Of a stretch of 64,000 bases of DNA, positions 51,901-64,000 are shown piece by piece. Every line of letters starts with the position of its first letter. Position 1 is the first letter of the stretch. This DNA comes from Thunnus maccoyii. Its lineage: Eukaryota > Chordata > Actinopteri > Scombriformes > Scombridae. Position numbers and translations under genes: made by a program. The notes beneath the pieces were generated by a model. It was given only the letters and a program-made list of their open reading frames with translations. It ran no database searches and was not told where the DNA came from. The stretch covers positions 7,607,111 to 7,671,110 of the forward strand of contig NC_056552.1 of NCBI RefSeq assembly GCF_910596095.1. The letters are read 5' to 3'.

Positions 51901-53608
51901 TGGACGGTGGCTTATTTGATGATCTGTGGTTTAACAGTAATAAAACTAAACAGCTAAATTTGAAAACCATGTAGCAGGTATTATCCTAGCCTGTCTGGCA
52001 TTTAAAAATGAGTTTACACTCACTGTATCTACTGCAAGTTCACAATCACTATATTGTGTGTTTGAATATCTTGAGACAATTATTATACCCTATAAAGTCG
52101 ACTTGAACTATCCCACAATGCCACATAAAAGGTATTGTATAATCTATAGTGACTAAATGGCGATAAATGCCACCATGCATTGTGGCAAAAAAGAAAAAAG
52201 GCTTTCCTTGTCTGCACAATCAGTATAAAGGAATTCTGTTTATATTGAAGAGTGTTGTGATTACTGAGTGATGTCAGATTGAGCCATTAGGGATGGGCGA
52301 TACCACATAATGTAGTTTTGATCCGATACCAAGTAATCAACCAGGGCCCGAATCACCAATATTGATGGTGATACTTTTCATCTATGAGTCATGTCTTGAT
52401 TTATGAGATGAATGCGTCATTAACCTGCAGACATTATCAAAGAACTTTTTACTCTCTTTTTACTATTCTCTGTTCATTTCTGATTCACATACCCGTTAAA
52501 ACAATGTTTTTTTTTTACGGTAAATAATAAATGTTTATTGTGTGAATTCTCTGAACTCATGAGGGGGATTGCTGTGCACACACTGTTCACACAACAGCAG
52601 CGGAGGAGCAAAACGCGCGTGCAGGAACAGGAAAGTGAAAGGGATGCATTTTGTTTGTACTGACGTTAAAACCAGACTTGATATTGGTATTAAATTTGTC
52701 AAACTGGCTGTAAGTTGCACTGAAATGTGAGGTGCTTCACATTAATTTAGGGACCTGCAGTTTACTCTTTTTCTGTGTTACTTTAGCTTCCGAATTCGCT
52801 TACTATAAATATCTTTAACTGCTGCTATGCAGTACGTGTGGACTGCAGGAGATTCTGCAACAAAATAACTGAGACAGAAATTCATTTTTTATCATAATTA
52901 TACTTTCGAGATAAACATTAAGTTTGGTAGTACACTTGATAACAGCCATTTAGAATTTAAAGATATACTGTACAGTGACTGATTTTATTTGCGATACTGT
53001 ACAATTTTCCTCATCATACCCTGTAATTTGTCTGAAGCAGGTGGGCCTACAATGGGCTTCTACCTAAACAAAGCATGAAGCTGTGTGAAACCCATCATTG
53101 AAAATGATTAAAAAACATCAGAATGGCCTGGAAAAAAAAAAAGGTTTAACAGCAAGTAATAGTGGCCTTATTACCAAATTTCAGTCAGACATTAAGTCAA
53201 AGGAGACATTATAGTTCAAAAAAAAGAAAAGAAGAAGCAAAAAATAAATAAGTGCCCCTTGGCAACTTAAATAAGGTGGAAGAAAATGAACCTCCAGGCA
53301 CTGAGTGAGAGACAGAGACAGGAAAAGGGTTTGGCTTTGCTAGAGTTTGGAGAAGGGAAGGTTCAGAGTCCTACAAGTAGAAACACGTGGACAGATGCTA
53401 CGTGTTGCTGGCTACAGCTCAGAGGCTTGCTGGGGAATGCACAGTTTAGCCTGTTTTAGTTACTTTGCAAGCGCTGCCCAGGCTGTATGCTGCGATGTAA
53501 ATCCATCTCCACACGTCATGTGAGGTTAAGTAACTGGGCACTTCAAGTGAAGTTATCTAATTACAATACAGAGTTCCTATAGATGCATGAGCATCAGTAC
53601 AAGATATG

Positions 53609-53958
53609 TTGAGCTTCAACGGTTAGTCGATTAATCGATCAGTTGATGGACAAAATATTAAATATTAAACTATTTTGTTTATTGAATGATCGTTTTAGTC
53701 ATTTTTAAGCAAAAATGCCCAATATTTGCTCATTCCAGCTTCTTAAATGTCAGGATTTGATGCTTTTCTCTGTCATACATGATAGTAAATTGAATTATCT
53801 TTTGGGTTTTGGAGTGTTGGTCAGACAAAACAAGACATCTGAATACTCCACCTTGGACTGTGAGAAATAGTAACGGGTATTTTTCACTGTTTTCTGGCAT
53901 TTTATAGATAAAACAATGAATTGATTAATTGAGAAAAAAATCGCTGGGTGAAGCCCTA
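53609..53958 (-). mobile_element. hAT-like MITE (family A)
   Basis: The start TTGAGCTTCAAC and the end GGGTGAAGCCCTA are imperfect inverted repeats. The flanking octamers AAGATATG and AAGACATT agree at 6 of 8 bases. It has the same interior order as the copy at 45401. Confidence 0.7.
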
Positions 53959-53995
53959 AAGACATTTTTCGTCCAAGAGTTATTAGCCATATGAG

Positions 53996-54316
53996 TAGAG
54001 CTGCAAAATTAATCCTCAGCTATTTTGATGATTGATTAATCATTACAGTGATTTTTCAAACAAAAATGCTGAAAATTCTCTATGTCTATCTATCTATTCT
54101 CTATATCTCTTTATGTGTCATATATGAGAGCAAACCAAATATCTTTGGGTTTGGTACTGTTGGTTGGACAAAACAGGGCATCTCCTTAAAACTGAGGGGA
54201 ATTCTAACGTTCATTTTTCAGCATTTTCTGTACTGATACTCACAGACTAAACCATTAATCAAGAAAATAATCAGCTGATTAATTGATAATGAAAGTAATT
54301 GTTATCCACAGCCCTA
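53996..54316 (-). mobile_element. hAT-like MITE (family A) with perfect 8-bp duplication
   Basis: It starts TAGAGCTGCAA and ends GCCCTA. Both flanks are exactly CATATGAG (53988-53995 and 54317-54324). It lies 37 bases from the neighbouring copy in the same orientation, as a separate insertion. Confidence 0.85.
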
Positions 54317-57300
54317 CATATGAGTTCATCCTCCTGAGGGTCTGCGTTAGACCTAGATTGTTAAATTCGCCAGGCCGTTAAATCGGTCTATATTAGCTTA
54401 TTGCAGATATATCGTATCGATATATATTTTTATTTGGTTGCTAAGTAACAAGAAATTGAAGGTCAGAAACACCTAGTTGGTTTGATGTTATTATAAAATA
54501 TCCACTGGAGAGCATTGACAAGTTTTTTCAATTCCAAAATGTCCAGATTAATATTTATCTTGGTCACATTTCTTTAAATAACAACCAAATCAAAGGGATT
54601 CAGATCAAGATTGTTGTTTATTTAATGTGTTTTTATAAAAAAAAAGACAATATCAGCCAATATAACGTTACGTATATTCTGCACCACTTTCAGCAAACAC
54701 ATGATCACTCCATCATCAAGCAGCTACAGCTTCATAAAGCTGTCGGGCCTGAGTCTATTGGGTTGCATTGTGGAAAACATTCACACTTTTCTTCTCATTA
54801 ACAAGAAGAAAATCATGAAAACATTGTAGTTGCAGCTGGGAGGACACCTTTTCCCACAACCTGTTACATCTTAGGCTCGTGTACTTCCACAAGCTGCCAA
54901 TGACAAACTTGGAATTTCCTCCCTCGAGTCTGCAAAACTTAGTGGCTCCATTTCAATTATTTTTGTTCTCCCTCTGCTTGTATGTCACAAAGACCTGTGC
55001 TGGCAGTGAAGAACTCTGTGGATTGTTTCAGATTCCTTTGGCTGGAGTACCTGACAGCAAAGTGAAGATTCTTTTCTAAGATATGCAAAATATCTTATCC
55101 AGGAGTGAGAAAACATGTAGCTCCCTGCGCAATGGTAAGATATTTGAATGCAGCTAAACGAATCCTGAGCACTTCCACCCAAACCACCAGTCTGAACTCT
55201 GAGAGACACGCCACAGAAAAAATATATTATAGATTGCAGCAACTGGAGTCCAAGGCAAACACCAGAAAATTACCAGTTCTATTTAAACACTGTCCTGCGA
55301 GCTTCGGCTTCATTTCACTCATGGAAAGTCACTCAGAAGGAGCAAGCGCTGTCTCAAAGACTCAAAGATTCAATCTAATCTACTGATCAAACGTTTATTT
55401 TAACTATATTTTACACACGGTGAAAATTATAGCACCCATGAATAAAACAGTCATTTTATGTGCTTAAGGGAAAATGTGTTTCTTAAGTCAAAAATCAGCA
55501 CAGAGACAGCACACAGGCACAGGTCTTATCAGGTTTCCTCTCAGACAAACAACAGGACTCTGCGAAACAGGACTTCCCTATTTTCATTTGTCTCAAAACA
55601 CCCTGAAGGCTCTGATATTCTGTAAATTTAACAACTCATCTTTCTCTTACTTATTTAAAAATAAAAATGCCACAAAAAGCAATCCCTCATGCGCACAAAC
55701 TGTCAGTTGTGGCAGTTTAAATCACTTTATTATGGTGCTCGTGTTGCAAATAATAGCTTAAAATATCTTCCTGTGCAGGCCACAATGAGGAATGTACAGT
55801 TTTTCTATTATTTCTATATTAATATTCATACATGACAGTGTGGTTGCAAAACTTAGTTGAATCTACTGTATCAGAAAAGATGCACATTACTCCCTAAGGT
55901 GATGCAATAAGCTCCTGCTGACAGAAAAGGATGCTAATCAAGTGCATGACATAAGGCATACAGCAACACCCCATAACCACCCAGTATGAGGAGAAAAAAA
56001 TGTAAAGAGATTGACAGCTGTCTGTCTGTTTGGCAGGTGTTTGAGCAGTCACCTAGCTTTCATTAGACTAGAAACAGATGCTAAAAAAAAATACCTGCTT
56101 ATTACAAACAAAATCACTAACTACGCAAGTTTTCCTTGGAAACTTTTCTTTTTCCTTGCAGCTGAAAGTTGCTTTTTTTGCAACCCGGCGCTACAGATAA
56201 CAGTTGTACTGTGTGCACGTGGATGTATCATCCATTCGTGGATTCAATGAAATGTTTTAATAAACATCAGACTGCAGCTTTTAATTATAATAAAAGCTTT
56301 CTGATTCGTGTGTTGCATGATATACACATCAGATCATTTCATACAAGCATTTTTATTGATTATATTTGCAAATCACAGACAACCACGTTCTATATTTACA
56401 CTTTCATTCCAAGAGTCTTTCAGTTATCCATCGCTGGAAGCTTTTATAAACCCATTTTATTTCTTATAAATGTTTATATAAGCTCACATACATACAGAAA
56501 ATATCATAAGTCCACTTCTAAGCAGTCTAACATGACAATATTTAGATCATGATCGAAAGTTGTGTGTTTGATAAATGTCAGCTAAATGTCTAATGTTCAT
56601 ATCCTTCATTGATTCCAACTAGAGAAAGCATAACTAGTTCTTTGGGTTTGAATGTCAAGAAAAAAGAAAAGAAGAAAAAAAAAGACAGCAGAGAGTAAAT
56701 GAAAGGTCAGATTGGGCCATTCTGTAGTTGTAGAAGCTGCAACGTGTCCACAGTGTAACCAGACTGCTTTGAAAATCTGCCAGATTTTATTCTCCCTCCC
56801 TCCCTCCCTCCCTCCCTCCCTCCCTCTCTGCCCCCTTTCCCTGTCTCCAACATCATGGGATGGCCATGCCTCTTTTGGAAAAGGAAGATTTTTAAAACTG
56901 GTTGTTGTACATGGTTTTAAACTCATTACATTACATTGTTTGCTTGTGAGTTACTGTTGACATTTCATGAATACATATTTAATCATAAGAAAGGGTAACA
57001 GTGGCTGAGATGCCTATAATGAGGGAGAATTCAGTACTTGTGAATATGTTGCATATGCACTTCATAATGACTTCAGGTTAGCAATGAATCACTGCTTCAA
57101 AATGTCAATTAATACTGTTTCAATGTATAGTTGTGGTTAAGCAAAGGTGTGGATCCTTTTATTGCAGGTGCTTGATACTCACAGAGTGAGGTTTTTTTCT
57201 TTTCTGGTAGGCCTGCAAAGTAAATGATTTAGAGTACAAGTACTTCATGAGTTTTCTTTCTTTTTCTTATCTTGGCAATAGTTAAATCTCCATCTGGTTT

Positions 57301-57820
57301 GCTCTTCATGCGTAAATTGCGCACAGTTCACTTGAACTGATACAACATGGTCATACATCATTTTCAAACACGTTTCCTCTGTTGTTAAGAAAGCGTTGAG
57401 TCCAAGTGACCATAAAATATAAACCATAAACCAAACTGACTGCCTGCACAATGGGAACTAAACCAGCCTTAATAAACTGTGGCCCAAAGAATGCTATGCT
57501 GTAAATGATCTGTTCTATGGAGCCAAATCCTCCACAGTCCAAAGGATTTAAAAATCAGCTCAGGTCTAATGCCGAAAGGACAAAACTCCCCACAACAAAA
57601 GTCTCAATTAAGAAAATCCACAGAGAGGCAGAAGATATTAAATCGCGTGGAGAGCCGGCGCGTAAATGATGACTCTCCTCATCATCCACGTTTGAGCTGA
57701 AACGTGAACTTGTTTGACGTGTTTTAAGACGGCCCCCTCTCTCTGATGAAGGAGGGACTCTGTGACTTGTACATGTACAAGTTATGTGGTGCGCACGGGA
57801 CCTCCCCAAAAGTTTTGGCA

Positions 57821-57828
57821 TATAAAAG
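57821..57828 (+). promoter_or_regulatory. col1a1: TATA box of col1a1
   Basis: TATAAAAG is 162 bases upstream of the ATG. Transcription is expected to start at about 57850, giving a 5' UTR of roughly 130 bases, close to the mammalian gene. Confidence 0.8.
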
Positions 57829-57912
57829 CCAAGCTAACTCATTTGTTTAGGCAGTAGGGAGTTTCTGCTAGGGTCTGGATTGGAGTAACACACAGACCGG
57901 ACCCTACCGTGT

Positions 57913-57927
57913 ATGAGTGGTGTCTGA
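57913..57927 (+). promoter_or_regulatory. col1a1: short upstream ORF 1 in col1a1 5' UTR
   Basis: ATG AGT GGT GTC TGA encodes MSGV. Human COL1A1, from memory, has a similar short frame starting ATGAGCGGA in the same part of its 5' UTR. A second upstream ORF (MSNI, 57966-57980) is inside the stem-loop. Confidence 0.6.
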
Positions 57928-57952
57928 GGAGAAAAAGAGGATTCCCCTTGTC

Positions 57953-57982
57953 GCAAAGAATCTACATGTCTAATATTTAGAC

Positions 57983-57996
<14 letters not shown>
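57953..57996 (+). promoter_or_regulatory. col1a1: collagen 5' stem-loop around the col1a1 start codon
   Basis: CATGTCTAA (57965-57973) and TTAGACATG (57977-57985) form a perfect 9-bp stem over a TAT loop. An outer arm pairs GCAAAG (57953-57958) with CTTTGT (57991-57996), leaving a bulge between. The main ATG (57983) is in the 3' arm. This is the layout of the 5' stem-loop of type I collagen mRNAs that binds LARP6 and tunes translation (known from mammals). Confidence 0.85.
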
Positions 57997-63984
<5,988 letters not shown>

Positions 63985-64000
63985 GTGAGATAGCAGGACG

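Larger units (their letters stand above)
51901..57820. other. gene-free stretch upstream of col1a1
   Basis: No supported exon. It holds a possible further MITE beginning GGGATGGGCGATACCACA at about 52290 (end not found), two family A copies at 53609-54316 and a (TCCC)n run at about 56793-56825. Distal col1a1 regulatory DNA would be expected somewhere here, but nothing can be named by eye. Confidence 0.45.

Noticed and set aside
57351-57821. Two minus-strand frames with hydrophobic segments just upstream of col1a1
   Set aside because: They are separated by a stop, overlap the col1a1 promoter and TATA region, and match no family I know; most likely chance.

Overview
The window is nuclear DNA from a teleost fish, most likely a percomorph. 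The evidence is small introns with GT-AG borders, vertebrate gene structures, AT-rich intergenic DNA, and several dispersed repeat families of a kind common in percomorph genomes. No bacterial, phage or plasmid features are visible. Species cannot be named from the sequence alone.

Layout. (1) 1-905: last coding exon and 3' UTR of lsm12 (+). (2) 2327-4491: a two-exon gene (+) for a leucine-rich-repeat membrane protein I cannot name. (3) 6682-10187: complete four-exon tmem101 (-). (4) 10188-13800: repeat-rich DNA with a dead LINE tail. (5) 13800-14855: gngt2 (+), the cone-type transducin gamma subunit, with a 5' UTR exon and two coding exons. (6) 16780-23095: a complete 11-exon retinol saturase gene (retsat or a retsat paralogue, +) with a TATA box. 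(7) 23096-57820: about 34.7 kb in which I find no protein-coding gene, only microsatellites, MITEs, a SINE and a LINE remnant. (8) 57821-63984: promoter, 5' UTR and first 12 exons of the fibrillar collagen gene col1a1 (+), cut off by the window end.

lsm12, tmem101, gngt2 and col1a1 all have human counterparts on 17q21 (from memory), so the block looks like conserved 17q21-type synteny. The retinol saturase gene lies just downstream of gngt2. Both are plausibly used in photoreceptor or retinoid biology, but the sequence does not show co-regulation. col1a1 keeps the collagen 5' stem-loop around its start codon and two short upstream ORFs that match the mammalian gene in position and length.

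The rest is mostly mobile-element debris. I see: a hAT-like MITE family (about 9 copies, three with readable 8-bp target-site duplications, one of them exact); two TTAA-ended MITEs; a fold-back element plus a half copy; two copies of another dispersed family; three copies of a further family; one tRNA-derived SINE; and two 3'-truncated non-LTR retrotransposon remnants. I found nothing that amounts to a new multi-gene system. The best leads are the unnamed LRR gene, the conserved col1a1 5' UTR structure, the long gene-free stretch before col1a1, and a perfect 18-bp inverted repeat at 24371-24413.
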